A program made the position numbers and the translations under genes. 64,000 nucleotides of DNA from HXMU1428-3 sp965215715. GTDB lineage: Bacteria > Pseudomonadota > Alphaproteobacteria > Rhizobiales > HXMU1428-3. Below the pieces are notes generated by a model, which saw nothing but the letters and a program-made list of their open reading frames with translations, did no database searches and was not told the DNA's origin. Every line of letters starts with the position of its first letter. The stretch's first letter is position 1. This document shows positions 44,506 to 55,500 of the stretch, in pieces. The stretch covers positions 186,001-250,000 of the forward strand of contig OZ244129.1 of NCBI GenBank assembly GCA_965215715.1, written 5' to 3'.

Positions 44506-47058
44506 ATGCCAAGTAAGAACGATACAAGTAACAATAAATTCTCATATCATATGCGTAAAGCAGGGTCTGCTATTCCGCAATTTGGCCATGCCTTGCCGCT
44601 TCTTGTGGTTAGTGCTGCCTTTATTGGTCTGGCGCTTTGGGCAGGGCAAATTTCTGGCCTGGCCAGTAATGATTTGCTGGGCTCATGGGAGTTCATGGCG
44701 ATAGTTTTAAGCCTGGGGGCATTGATTTTTTCTGGTATCATGTCGTATCAGGCCTTGCGCGTACAAGCCAGTGCGCACCAAGTGCGTGCGCGGGCCAACA
44801 AAGATGTCAATACCATTCGCCAGGAGTTAAACCTGGCCCAAGCCATGTTAAAAGCTGAGCCGCAATTGTTAATGTTGTGGGATGAAAAAGGCGAACCTAA
44901 TCTAATCATTCATACTCTTGATACTGATACTGGCATTCCGTTTCATTTTTCAGATACATTGTATTTTGACCAGTGGCTGGAGACGGCCTCTGCGCTAGAG
45001 TTGCGCGCTAAACTTGAAGAGCTGTTCAGTCAAGGTCATAGTTTTACCATCACCATTCGTACCTTGTCGGCTCATCATTTGGAAGCTGATGGGCGTTCAG
45101 CTGGTGGTACCCCAATTTTGCGTTTGCGTAACATTGCTGGCAGTGCCAGTGAAATTGCTAATATCTATGAGCATCGTCGCCGCTTGTCACAATTGGTCCA
45201 GGCGCAAAAATCACTTCTGAATGCTTTGCCGCTTCCCATTTGGTTTCGGGATGAAAACAATAAGATCACCTGGGTTAACCAGTCTTATATGGAAGCGGTG
45301 GAAGCGACCGATTTAGAAGATGTTAAAGCGCGGCAAATTGAACTGTTAGAAATGCGCCAGCGCAAGCAAGTGGCTGAAAAAATTGAAAATCAAGAAACTT
45401 TTTCAGATCGCTTCCATACCATTATCAGCGGTCAGCGCCGCGCCTTTGATGCGATTGCCATTCCTTTAAATGAGGGTAGTGCTGGCCTTGCTATTGATGT
45501 TGGCGCGATTGAGAATGCTGAAGGCCAAGTTGATAGTCTAATTGCGGCTCATACCAAAACGCTTAACCGGGTCTCTACTGCTATTGCTATTTTTAATGGC
45601 AAGCAACGGCTGACCTTTTGCAACCAAGCTTATGTTGATTTGTGGTCACTTGATCAAAATTGGTTGGACACTGGCCCCACCGAAGGTGAGATCCTTGATC
45701 ACCTTAGCACCATGCGCCTCTTGCCAGAAGAGGCTGATTACCGTGCTTGGAAAGCGGCCCAGCTGGAAATGTACCGCTTGCAAGAAAATCGTGAAGAATG
45801 GTGGCATTTACCTGATGGGCGCACCATTCACAGAATGTGCGAAAATCGCTCTGATGGCGGTGTGACACATTTATATGATGATGTTACGGAAAGCTTGGCG
45901 ATGGAAAGCCGCTATAATGAGATGATCGGGGTGCAACGAGAGACCCTTGATAATCTGGCTGAAGGGGTGGCTGTGTTCTCCACTGATGGCCGGCTCAGAC
46001 TGTATAACCCTGCCTTTGCCGAGCTATGGGAACTTGAGAATAACTTTTTGCGCAGCACACCTCATATTGATGAAGTGATCTATCAATGTCGCTCTATCTT
46101 TGATGATGCTTCATGGGGCGATGTTCATAGTGCTGTCACCTCCATCAGCGATCGGCGTGACACAATTAGCGCCCAGTTAACATTGCCTGATGGTAAAGTG
46201 ATCCAATATTCTGCCAGCCCCTTGCCTGATGGCGCGACCCTTTTAACCTATAAAGATGTCACCGCTCATCGGCGTATGGAGCGGGTTTTGCTTGAGCGTA
46301 ATGAAGCCTTGGTGGCCGCTGATAAATTAAAGAGTACTTTTATTTCCCATGTCTCATATGAATTGCGCTCACCGCTCACCAATATCATTGGCTTTAGCGA
46401 GCTGTTATCCTCCAACGCCATTGGTGAGCTGAATGAAAAGCAAAGCGAATATTTAGCTGACATTCAATATTCTTCAGACGCACTTCTGGCCATTGTTGAT
46501 GACATTCTTGATCTGGCCAGCATTGATGCGGGTGGGTTAGATTTGAATTTGGCTCTTGTTCAAGTTGATGAGGTGATTGACCTTGCAGCCAAGCAATTAA
46601 AACGCAAATTTGCCAATGAGAATATTGAGCTCGATATACAGATTGAAAATAACTTACCTAGCTTTGAGGTAGACCCGAAACGCTTAAGTCAGGTGCTTTA
46701 TAACTTACTGTCTAATGCTGTTGGTTTTTCAGATACTGGGGCTCAGGTAAACATCATTGCCAAGAAGAGAAAACAGTACATCACCATTGCCGTGACAGAT
46801 CATGGCTGCGGTATTCCTCAAGCCGAACAAGAATCTGTCTTTGAGCGGTTTGAAAGCCATTCGCGCGGTTCGCAGCATCGCGGTGCTGGCTTGGGGCTTT
46901 CCATCGTGAAAAGCCTGGTTGAATTGCATCAAGGCTCGGTTTCTTTAGAGTCAAAAGAAGGGGATGGCACAACCATCACAGTGCATGTGCCCATAAAACA
47001 ACCACAAAAATCAGATGATCTACAACAACTTGACCAAAGCAGCTCAAATGCCGCATAA
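44506..47058 (+). CDS. divL: DivL-type sensor kinase with tyrosine at the phospho-acceptor site
   Basis: The 850-aa membrane protein has two membrane segments (29-47 and 61-80), several PAS-like domains (about 230-590) and a C-terminal kinase core. The HisKA box reads HVSYELRSPLTNI: Tyr618 stands where the phosphorylated histidine (S-H-E-L-R) should be. That is the mark of DivL, which in Caulobacter binds DivK-P and modulates CckA and so CtrA. The ATPase boxes NLLSNAVGF, DHGCGIP and GAGLGLSIVK are intact. Gene order (divL, then tsaE) agrees. The start is weakly supported by its leader. Confidence 0.88.
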   Translation: MPSKNDTSNNKFSYHMRKAGSAIPQFGHALPLLVVSAAFIGLALWAGQISGLASNDLLGSWEFMAIVLSLGALIFSGIMSYQALRVQASAHQVRARANKDVNTIRQELNLAQAMLKAEPQLLMLWDEKGEPNLIIHTLDTDTGIPFHFSDTLYFDQWLETASALELRAKLEELFSQGHSFTITIRTLSAHHLEADGRSAGGTPILRLRNIAGSASEIANIYEHRRRLSQLVQAQKSLLNALPLPIWFRDENNKITWVNQSYMEAVEATDLEDVKARQIELLEMRQRKQVAEKIENQETFSDRFHTIISGQRRAFDAIAIPLNEGSAGLAIDVGAIENAEGQVDSLIAAHTKTLNRVSTAIAIFNGKQRLTFCNQAYVDLWSLDQNWLDTGPTEGEILDHLSTMRLLPEEADYRAWKAAQLEMYRLQENREEWWHLPDGRTIHRMCENRSDGGVTHLYDDVTESLAMESRYNEMIGVQRETLDNLAEGVAVFSTDGRLRLYNPAFAELWELENNFLRSTPHIDEVIYQCRSIFDDASWGDVHSAVTSISDRRDTISAQLTLPDGKVIQYSASPLPDGATLLTYKDVTAHRRMERVLLERNEALVAADKLKSTFISHVSYELRSPLTNIIGFSELLSSNAIGELNEKQSEYLADIQYSSDALLAIVDDILDLASIDAGGLDLNLALVQVDEVIDLAAKQLKRKFANENIELDIQIENNLPSFEVDPKRLSQVLYNLLSNAVGFSDTGAQVNIIAKKRKQYITIAVTDHGCGIPQAEQESVFERFESHSRGSQHRGAGLGLSIVKSLVELHQGSVSLESKEGDGTTITVHVPIKQPQKSDDLQQLDQSSSNAA

Positions 47059-47126
47059 CACGGCGATGTATTGGTAAGTTGAATAAAATGAGCTGTTTTA
47101 CCTCCAAGTCCCATTTTTAAAGCTCA

Positions 47127-48710
47127 ATGGAGTATTGCGTGGCACCAAACCCTCTCACAGCTGATAAAAATCAAAGCCTTTTAAGCAAACCTGGCTTAAA
47201 TCAAACTGATTTAGAAAAGTTGGCTAGCCAGTTGGCAGCACTGCTTAGCGGTGGTGACACTGTGTTTTTAAAAGGTGATTTAGGGGCTGGAAAGTCGACC
47301 TTTGCCCGCGCACTGATCCGGGCCATTGCCCAAGACCTTGAGTTAGAAGTGCCTAGCCCAACCTTTCCTTTGCTGATCCCTTATCAAACTGAGCGGTTCG
47401 ATATTGCTCATTACGACCTTTATCGCCTTGGTGATCCAGGTGAGGTTGAAGAATTAGGGCTTTATGATCATTTGAGCACTCATCTCACGCTTATTGAGTG
47501 GCCGGAACAGATAGGCGCTCACCAAATCAATGATCGTTTGGAAATTCTTTTAGAAGAAAATGATGAAGGGGAAAACCGCAATGTGACCCTTAAAGGTTAT
47601 GGAAAGGGGGCGGTTAAATTAGACCGCTTTTCTGCCATCCAAACCTTTGTCAATAATAGCGATTGGGGCCAGGCCAACTGGTCCTATCTTCAAGGCGATG
47701 CGTCGACGCGAAGTTATATTCGGTTGCAACAAAATGGGCAATCAGCGCTGTTAATGAATGCTTTGCCCCAACCAGATGGGCCGCCGGTTAAGGACGGCAA
47801 GCCTTATAGTCAGATCGCACATTTGGCTGAAGACATGGCAAGCTTTGTGGCCATTGCCCAAACCTTGAGAGAAGAAGGTTTTGCCCTGCCGCAAATTTAC
47901 AATCATGATATAGGCCAAGGTTTGCTGTTAATCAGTGATTTGGGCGATGAGCAATATTTTGATCTCATTACAAACCAGGGCCAAGACATAGGCCCGTTAT
48001 ATGAACCAGCTATTGATGTCTTGGCGCGTTTAAAACAAACACCTCCAAAGCCAATGCTGGTGAACGATAGCCCCTATACTTTGCCTGCTTATGATCAACA
48101 AGCTTTAGGCATTGAGACCCAGCTGACAATCGATTGGTATTGGCCTTTTGTAAAAAATGGACGTTGCGGAGAGGACCATGAAAGTTCATTTAACGCCATC
48201 TGGCACGATCTTTTTAAGCAGTTAGAAACAGACAACAACAATTGGGTGTTAAGAGATTTTCACTCACCTAATTTAATCCGGCTTAAAGGGCAAACAGGGA
48301 TTGCTTCTGTTGGCATCATCGACTTTCAAGACGCTTTAATGGGCCATTCTGCCTATGATGTTGTCTCCTTGTGCCAAGACGCGCGCCTGACCATTCCTGT
48401 CCCGACTGAGCAACATTTGCTCAACAGATATCTAGATCATATGAAAGCCCAAGACGAGGCTTTTAACGCTGAAGGGTTTTTAACCTGTTATGCCATTTTG
48501 GGCGCACAGCGTGCATGCAAACTATTGGGCATTTTTGTGCGTTTGAGCAAACGTGATGGCAAACACCATTATCTAGCTCACTTGCCGCGCATCTGGGACT
48601 ATTTGGAGCGCAGCTTACCGCATCCGGCATTACAAGCGTTAAACGATTGGTTTCATGTGCATTTTCCACCGCACTTGCGCGCTCCATTTTTCACAAAAGA
48701 GACAGTATGA
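47127..48710 (+). CDS. Fusion of TsaE with an AmgK-like sugar kinase
   Basis: The 527-aa protein joins two enzymes. Residues 1 to about 160 are TsaE: P-loop GDLGAGKST (50-58), SPTFPLLIPY, HYDLYRLGDPGEVEELGL and LIEWPEQIG. TsaE is the ATPase of the tRNA t6A37 complex. Residues from about 175 are an aminoglycoside-phosphotransferase-fold kinase with LQGDASTRSYIRL, VLRDFHSPNLI (catalytic H-D region) and GIIDFQDALMGHSAYD, matching AmgK, the anomeric MurNAc/GlcNAc 1-kinase. murU directly follows, with overlap. Start: ATG at 47127, or GTG at 47139, which has GGAG 6 bases before it and may be the true start. Confidence 0.9.
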   Translation: MEYCVAPNPLTADKNQSLLSKPGLNQTDLEKLASQLAALLSGGDTVFLKGDLGAGKSTFARALIRAIAQDLELEVPSPTFPLLIPYQTERFDIAHYDLYRLGDPGEVEELGLYDHLSTHLTLIEWPEQIGAHQINDRLEILLEENDEGENRNVTLKGYGKGAVKLDRFSAIQTFVNNSDWGQANWSYLQGDASTRSYIRLQQNGQSALLMNALPQPDGPPVKDGKPYSQIAHLAEDMASFVAIAQTLREEGFALPQIYNHDIGQGLLLISDLGDEQYFDLITNQGQDIGPLYEPAIDVLARLKQTPPKPMLVNDSPYTLPAYDQQALGIETQLTIDWYWPFVKNGRCGEDHESSFNAIWHDLFKQLETDNNNWVLRDFHSPNLIRLKGQTGIASVGIIDFQDALMGHSAYDVVSLCQDARLTIPVPTEQHLLNRYLDHMKAQDEAFNAEGFLTCYAILGAQRACKLLGIFVRLSKRDGKHHYLAHLPRIWDYLERSLPHPALQALNDWFHVHFPPHLRAPFFTKETV

Positions 48711-49447
48711 TGACAGGCCACCCGATCAAACAAGCTTTTATTCTGGGCGCTGGCATGGGCTCTCGTATGCGCCCGTTAACCGATGCTGTGCCCAAACCTT
48801 TGGTTAAGTTACATGGCAGGCCGTTGATCGACCATGTGATTGATCGCTTAAAAGCCGTCGGTGTTGAAAAGATCATTGTTAATGTTCATTACCTGGCTGA
48901 TCAGTTAGAGGCCCATTTGCAAACCCATAAAGACATCAAGGTGATCATTTCAGATGAAAGAGATGCCTTGCTGGACACAGGCGGCGGGTTGATCAAAGCG
49001 CGCCCTTATCTGGATGATGCGCCGTTCTATATTCACAATTCTGATAGTGTTTGGCTGGAAGAGGAGGGGGCTGAACAGTCCAATCTCTCAAGGCTTAGCA
49101 ACGCCTTTGAGGCACAGAAAATGGAAAGCCTTCTCTTGCTGGCCAACCGCCATACGTCTCTTGGTTATGATGGCAAAGGTGATTTTTTGTTAAATGAAGA
49201 TGGAACTTTGAAACGGCGCTCTGACAAGGATGAAACAGATTATGTTTTTGCCGGTGTTAGCATCGCGTGCCCTAGTTTTCTAAACGGTGCCCCAGGCGGG
49301 CCGTTTTCGCTCAATCGCCTGTGGAACCAAGCTATCTCAAACAACAAACTATACGGCATAAAACACCAAGGTCTGTGGATGCATGTAGGTACGCCAGAGG
49401 CTCTAGTAGAAGCGGAAGCAAAGGCACGGGCTGGCCTTCTAATCTGA
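48707..49447 (+). CDS. murU: Nucleotidyltransferase MurU (MurNAc-1-P uridylyltransferase)
   Basis: The 246-aa protein has the sugar nucleotidyltransferase signature GAGMGSRMRPLTDAVPKPL, then VNVHYLADQLEAHL and ISDERDALLDTGGG. Together with AmgK it turns recycled MurNAc into UDP-MurNAc, bypassing de novo synthesis and the fosfomycin target MurA. The ATG at 48707 overlaps the tsaE-amgK stop (ATGA type), so translation is coupled. A longer frame to 48647 is unlikely. Confidence 0.88.
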   Translation: MMTGHPIKQAFILGAGMGSRMRPLTDAVPKPLVKLHGRPLIDHVIDRLKAVGVEKIIVNVHYLADQLEAHLQTHKDIKVIISDERDALLDTGGGLIKARPYLDDAPFYIHNSDSVWLEEEGAEQSNLSRLSNAFEAQKMESLLLLANRHTSLGYDGKGDFLLNEDGTLKRRSDKDETDYVFAGVSIACPSFLNGAPGGPFSLNRLWNQAISNNKLYGIKHQGLWMHVGTPEALVEAEAKARAGLLI

Positions 49448-49464
49448 AAGCGGGAATAGGTTCT

Positions 49465-52400
49465 ATGGCAACAATCACGAGCATACCGTCAACGGCTCCG
49501 TTTTTGGATGGCTTGGTTCGAGCCATATTAAATGGGGACTTGCCAAATAAAGGGGGGACACCTCCATCTCCTGAAGAGTTGGCGAAGCTAACCTTGTTGT
49601 TGCCCACCCGCCGGGCATGCCGGGTGTGCGGTGAGGCTTTTTTGCGCTTGAGCGGGCAAAGGGCGATTTTATTGCCCAAAATCGTCCCGCTTGGAGATGG
49701 CAATGAGGATGAAAGTCTGATCCATGAGATCATCAGCGAACTGGCTCCAAGCCAAACATTGATGGAAATGAACCCAGCCGTTTCAAACCTAGAGCGGCAC
49801 TTGGTTCTTACGCAATTTATTCTCACTTGGTTGCAAAAGGCACCGCACCATAGCGTGTTGCAAGGTGAGTTTGGTCAAGGCCAACTGCAACAAACGCGGC
49901 CAGCGATTGCTTCTCTTATGGCGCGTGAATTGGCCAAGTTGATGGATAATGCTGAAACGGAAGCGGTGGATTTGAGCAATTTAGAAGGTTTGGTGCCCGA
50001 AGAATTTTCAGATCATTGGCAGCAAACCTTGAATTTTCTCACCATCATCACCCAGCAATGGCCCGCTTATTTAAAAAACACTGAGCAAATGAGCCAGGCC
50101 GGGCGGCGCAATATTTTACTTTCCAAAGAAGCTGAGCGGTTGATCCAATCACAGCCAACCGACCCGATTATTATCGCAGGCTCTACAGGTAGCATTCCGG
50201 CGGCTGCCAAACTCATGGCCGCGGTGGCCAACCTTGAGAATGGCGCCATCGTATTGCCTGGCCTTGATCAGGATTTAGATGAAGGGGCGTTTCATTCCAT
50301 CATTGAAAACCACCCAGAACACCCTCAGTTCGGTCTTGCCAAACTGATCAGCGACCTGGGGACTGATCGCAGCCAAATTTCAAGTTTGCCGGGGACTGAG
50401 CCTACAGAGTCTCAAACCGCGTTGCTGGACTTTATCAGCCAAGCGTTGCGCCCCGCCAGTTCTACAGAGCAATGGCGCGATTATATCGATGCAATGGGCG
50501 GCTCGGCGCAAAAACAAAAAGAGCTGACAGAGGCCTTTGACAACATATCGCTTAACATTGCCCGCGATCCGCAAGAGGAAGCAGAGACCATCGCTCTTAT
50601 CTTGCGCCGTACAGCCAATGAACCGGGGCGCACAGCGGCGCTTGTTACACCGGATCGTTTGTTGGCCCGCCGGGTTGCTGTGCGGCTGGAGGCCTGGGGC
50701 ATAAAGGTTGATGATTCTGGCGGGCGCCCATTGGCCAAAACCATGCCGGGCGCTTTTTTTGATCAAATTATTGAAACCCAAACCCGCAATTTTGAGCCCA
50801 GCTTTTTAATTGCCTTGTTAAAACACCCGCTCACCCGGTTGCAATTTGAGCGCGGTGATGTGCGCTTAGCTGCCAGAGCATTAGAGATTATTGCGCTGCG
50901 CCGTCCGTGGCTCTCTGGTGGATTGGAGGGGCTGGAGCAAACCTTCCACCAGGTGAAACAAGACCTAGAAGAAGAAAAAAGGGTGCATCCTGCCATTTCG
51001 CGTTTGAGTGAGGAAGAATGGTTCTTGGCGCAAACACTGTTAGAGCGGCTCAAGGCTGCTTTTGCCCCGTTAACCACTTGTTTCGCAAACCGGAAAGAAC
51101 AGTCCTTAAAACACCTCATCGAAGCCCATATTGACACAGCTGAACAGCTAAATGCCAGCCATGAACAAGACAGCTCTATGCTCTGGCAAGGGGCAGCTGG
51201 TGAGCAATTGGCAAAACTGTTGGCCGAACTGCTAACCACGCAAGGGGTGAGCCTTGAGCTAACACCGGCTGATTACCCTGAATTTTACAAAAGCCTGATT
51301 GCCGGCCAAACGGTGCGGCCCTTAACACCGGTGCACCCGCGCCTGTTTATCTGGGGCCCGTTTGAAGCGCGCTTGCAACAGCCAGATGTGGTCATTGTTG
51401 GTGGGCTGAATGAGGGCACATGGCCCAGCTCCAGCAATGCCAGCCCCTGGCTGTCACGGCCAATGGGCGAGCAATTGGGGCTGCCCGCGCCTGAACAACA
51501 TATTGGCTATAGCGCCCATGACTTTGCCTCGCTCTTGTGTGCCAGCCAGGTTCACATCACACGGGCGGCCAAAACCCAAGGTGTGCAAACCGTGCCCTCA
51601 CGCTGGTTGATGCGCATAGAGGCGCTGTTGCAAGGGCTTGATGCCAAACATTTGCTTGCGCCTAAAGCCCAAGAGCCGTTTGCCCAATGGGCCGCTTTGC
51701 GCGATAAGGTTCGCCCCGCCCCGCCGATCAGCGCTCCGGCACCAACGCCGCCTATTGCCGCGCGCCCGCGCCAATTAAGTGTCACCCGCATAGAAGACTG
51801 GATTGCGAACCCTTACAGTATTTATGCGCGGGCTATTTTGCGCCTTGCCCCGTTGGACCCTCTGGGCACACCGCCTTCTGCTTCTATGAAGGGGCAAATC
51901 ATTCACCAGGCGATGGAAGAATTTGCGAAAAAATACCCCCGTGAGTTGCCTAAAGAGCCAGCGCTTGAATTAATGGCGATTGCTCACCAGTTGATGAAAG
52001 ACTTGGCCGTTCACCCCCAAATTGGCGCCTTTTGGCAACCAAGGTTTGAGCGCTTTGCCACCTGGTTTGCTCAAACTGAGGCCAACCGGCGCCAAGGTCT
52101 TTTCCAAACTCATACAGAATGTGATGGCAAAACAATCTATCAAACCGCTGGCGGGCCTTTTACATTAACAGCACGGGCTGACCGTATCGATGAATATGAA
52201 GATGGCAGCTATCACATTTATGATTATAAGACCGGCATTGTGCCCACCGCTTCTCAAGTTGAAAAGCTCTATAAACCCCAATTGCCGCTAGAGGCGGCCA
52301 TTTTACAGGCTGGTGGGTTTGAAACTCTAAAGAAAGGGCCTGTTACCGCCCTGTCTTACATTGAGGCCAAAGGGGGGGAACCGGCTGGCAAACAGGCGCA

Positions 52401-52599
52401 AGTTTCTGGCCAATCGGTGGCAACAACCATTCAAGAGGCCGAACAAGAATTGCTCTCACTGATAGAGGCGTTTGATTTGGCAACCACGCCTTACAAAGCC
52501 ATGCGGCGCAAAGATTTTAAAGGTCAGTATCAATATGATGATTACGCCCATCTTGCCCGGGTCGATGAATGGGGCGCCAATGAAGGGCAGGAGGCGTAA
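49465..52599 (+). CDS. addB: Double-strand break repair protein AddB
   Basis: The 1044-aa subunit has an inactive helicase-like N-terminal part (LLPTRRACR, LPKIVPLGD) and a C-terminal PD-(D/E)XK nuclease: KGQIIHQAMEEFAKK, ADRIDEYEDG and IYDYKTG. AddAB processes broken DNA ends for RecA loading, the alphaproteobacterial counterpart of RecBCD. The C-terminal tail lacks the cysteine cluster of Bacillus-type AddB. I start at the ATG at 49465 (MATITSIPST); the open frame reaches back into murU. It is followed directly by addA. Confidence 0.93.
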   Translation: MATITSIPSTAPFLDGLVRAILNGDLPNKGGTPPSPEELAKLTLLLPTRRACRVCGEAFLRLSGQRAILLPKIVPLGDGNEDESLIHEIISELAPSQTLMEMNPAVSNLERHLVLTQFILTWLQKAPHHSVLQGEFGQGQLQQTRPAIASLMARELAKLMDNAETEAVDLSNLEGLVPEEFSDHWQQTLNFLTIITQQWPAYLKNTEQMSQAGRRNILLSKEAERLIQSQPTDPIIIAGSTGSIPAAAKLMAAVANLENGAIVLPGLDQDLDEGAFHSIIENHPEHPQFGLAKLISDLGTDRSQISSLPGTEPTESQTALLDFISQALRPASSTEQWRDYIDAMGGSAQKQKELTEAFDNISLNIARDPQEEAETIALILRRTANEPGRTAALVTPDRLLARRVAVRLEAWGIKVDDSGGRPLAKTMPGAFFDQIIETQTRNFEPSFLIALLKHPLTRLQFERGDVRLAARALEIIALRRPWLSGGLEGLEQTFHQVKQDLEEEKRVHPAISRLSEEEWFLAQTLLERLKAAFAPLTTCFANRKEQSLKHLIEAHIDTAEQLNASHEQDSSMLWQGAAGEQLAKLLAELLTTQGVSLELTPADYPEFYKSLIAGQTVRPLTPVHPRLFIWGPFEARLQQPDVVIVGGLNEGTWPSSSNASPWLSRPMGEQLGLPAPEQHIGYSAHDFASLLCASQVHITRAAKTQGVQTVPSRWLMRIEALLQGLDAKHLLAPKAQEPFAQWAALRDKVRPAPPISAPAPTPPIAARPRQLSVTRIEDWIANPYSIYARAILRLAPLDPLGTPPSASMKGQIIHQAMEEFAKKYPRELPKEPALELMAIAHQLMKDLAVHPQIGAFWQPRFERFATWFAQTEANRRQGLFQTHTECDGKTIYQTAGGPFTLTARADRIDEYEDGSYHIYDYKTGIVPTASQVEKLYKPQLPLEAAILQAGGFETLKKGPVTALSYIEAKGGEPAGKQAQVSGQSVATTIQEAEQELLSLIEAFDLATTPYKAMRRKDFKGQYQYDDYAHLARVDEWGANEGQEA

Positions 52600-55500
52600 A
52601 TGAGCAAAGCTTCTTTTAACAGCCAGAAAATTCTTGATCAGACCACACAAGATCAAAGCCGGGCGTCTGACCCGCAAAATTCTGTTTTTGTGTCTGCCAA
52701 TGCGGGCACGGGTAAAACTTATATTTTGGTCAACCGGGTGTTGCGGCTTTTGCTCTCTGGCAGTGCGCCTTACCGTATTCTTTGCCTTACCTATACCAAT
52801 GCGGCAGCAGCAGAAATGGAAAATCGTTTGTTTGGCGAGCTGTCCAAATGGGTCACCATGCCAGAGGAAGCTTTGCAAACAACTCTAAAAGATTTGTTGG
52901 GCAAAGTTGCGAGCTCACAAGAGCAAGAAGATGCGCGCCGCCTGTTTGCCAAAGCGATTGAGACCCCTGGCGGTATGAAGGTACAGACCATTCACAGCTT
53001 TTGTGAAAAGTTGTTGCAACGTTTCCCGCTAGAGGCAGACGTGCCCCCTCATTTCCAGGTTTTGGATGAGCCAGCTGCCAGCCAAATATTGTTTGGTGCG
53101 ATTGACCAGGTGCTCACCACAGCTTTAAACAAGCCTGAAAGCTCTGAGGCCTTAGCCTTGAAAACAGTGATATCACATGCAACAGATGTACAGTTTGAAA
53201 GTCTCATCCTTACAGCCCTGCGCCAAAAACCAGCCATTGCCTCTTTTGCTGCCAGCAAACCGGACGTTCTTACCAAAGCTCTGAGTGAGATTTTGCAGCT
53301 GCCTGAAAACCAGGATTTAAATCACTGGCAACAGATTATGGGCAGCGCTGTCAGCACGGATCTGGCTAGCGAGTTAATCCCATTACTTCTTGAAACGGGC
53401 GGGACCACCAATGAAGGTCTGGCCGTCCATTTGAACAGTCTTCAAACAGCTAGCTCTGAAAATGAGACAATTGCTATCCTTAAAGATGCCTTTCTAACCG
53501 GCAAAAATGAAAAACGAAAACGGCTGATCACCAAAGCGATTACCGATGAGTACCCCGGTTTGAGCGACCGGTTAAGTTATGCCCAGGATAAATTCCATGA
53601 AGCTTTTACCGCTTATGAAGGTTTGAGTGTTGCTAAAGCCAGTCAGGCCCTTGCTCAGCTTGCAGATAAAATCATACAAATTTACGAACGGGGAAAAACG
53701 CGCCGTGCTGCCCTTGATTATCAAGATTTGATTGAGCGCACAGCGAACCTGTTAACGACGCGATCGAGCACGGCCTGGGTGTTGTATAAACTTGACCAAG
53801 GTCTTGATCACATCTTGGTGGATGAAGCCCAGGATACCAGCCCTGATCAATGGCAAATCATCGCCCAATTGGCTGAGGAGTTTTTCTCAGGGCTGGGCGC
53901 CAATGAAAAACACCGCACCTTGTTTGCTGTGGGGGATGAGAAACAATCCATTTATGGCTTCCAAGGGGCTGAGCCGCGCCAGTTTAATGATATGGGCAAT
54001 CGGTTTGCCCAGAATGCCAGCGCGGCTGAAAAAAGGTTTCAGACCATTCCGCTGAACTTGTCGTTTCGCTCTACCAGTGCGGTTTTGGAGGCGGTTGATC
54101 ACATTTTTAAAGAGCCTGAGCGATATTCAAGTTTAACCTCTGGCGATAAGCCCATCACCCATTATGCGCACAGAGCAAAAGAACCTGGTCTGGTTGAGAT
54201 TTGGCCAACCGAGCAAACCGAGCAACAAGATAAAACCGCGCCCTTTGCGCCTTTGACTGAGGGGTTTGCAAACAACGCTGGAGAGAGGTTGGCGCAAAAA
54301 ATAGCAAAAAAAATAAAGGCTTGGTTGGATCAAGGTGAGTTTTTGCCCTCCAAAGGGCGGGCTGTGGAGCCGGGGGACATTCTCATTTTGGTGCGCAAAC
54401 GTGCCCCTTTTGCGCCGTTAATGATCCGTGCGTTAAAGGCGCAAGGCATTCCTGTTGCTGGTGCTGATCGGATTATCATTACTGAACAATTGGCCGTTAT
54501 GGACATGATGGCTTTGGGGCAATTTTTAAGTCTGCCGGAAGATGATTTGTCGCTGGCCAGTCTGTTAAAAAGCCCGATTTTTAATCTGACAGATGAAGAC
54601 TTGTTTCAACTTTCTCACAAGCGCAAACGTTCTTTGTGGCAAAGCCTGCGCTATTTTGCCAAGCGGGAGGAAAAATACAAACTGATTGCCGACCAGCTTA
54701 GCTTGTGGCTTTCGCGCGCTGATATTCTGCCTCCTTTTGAATTTTTTGCCAATTTGTTGGAAGGGGAGGGGTTGCGCAAAAAGTTCATCGCTCGGCTGGG
54801 GCCTGTGGCCGGTGATGCGCTGGATGAATTCCTTAATCTTTCTTTGCAATATGACGAACAAGAACCTCCCTCTTTGCAAGGGTTCTTGACTTGGTTGGAG
54901 CGATCAGAGGCTGAAATTAAACGGGATATGGAAAAAGGGCGCAATGAAGTGCGCGTCATGACCGTGCATGGTGCCAAAGGGCTTGAGGCGGACATTGTCT
55001 TTTTGCCAGACACGTGCTCGACCGGTTCAGCCAGCCGCTCTGAAAGCTTGCTCGCCATCAAACCGCCTGCTCACCCGCCCTTAGGGCCAGAGCAAAAAGC
55101 CTTGGTGTGGTCTTTGCCTGGTAAAGGCCATTTGCCGGCGTTGGGCGAGGCGCGCAGCAAAATCAAACAAAGCGAACAAGAAGAACAAATGCGCTTGCTT
55201 TATGTGGCCCTCACCCGTGCGCGTGACCGGCTGTATGTGACAGGGTTTGAGACCGCCAAGGGGCGAGGTAAAAATTGTTGGTATGATATTATCAGCGAAG
55301 GGTTGGAGGGTCATTTAAAAGAGGCTCAAACGCCAGAGGGCGGGACAGTTCAAAGGTTAGAAACAGGCCAATCCTCACAGTTAGAAAAACACCAAGACAA
55401 AAAACCCGGTGAGGAACAGTTTGTGCCGTTGCCTGATTGGGCTTTGGCTCAAGCCCGCTCAGAGCCGGTGCGCACCATTCCGGTGGCCCCGTCTAGCATC

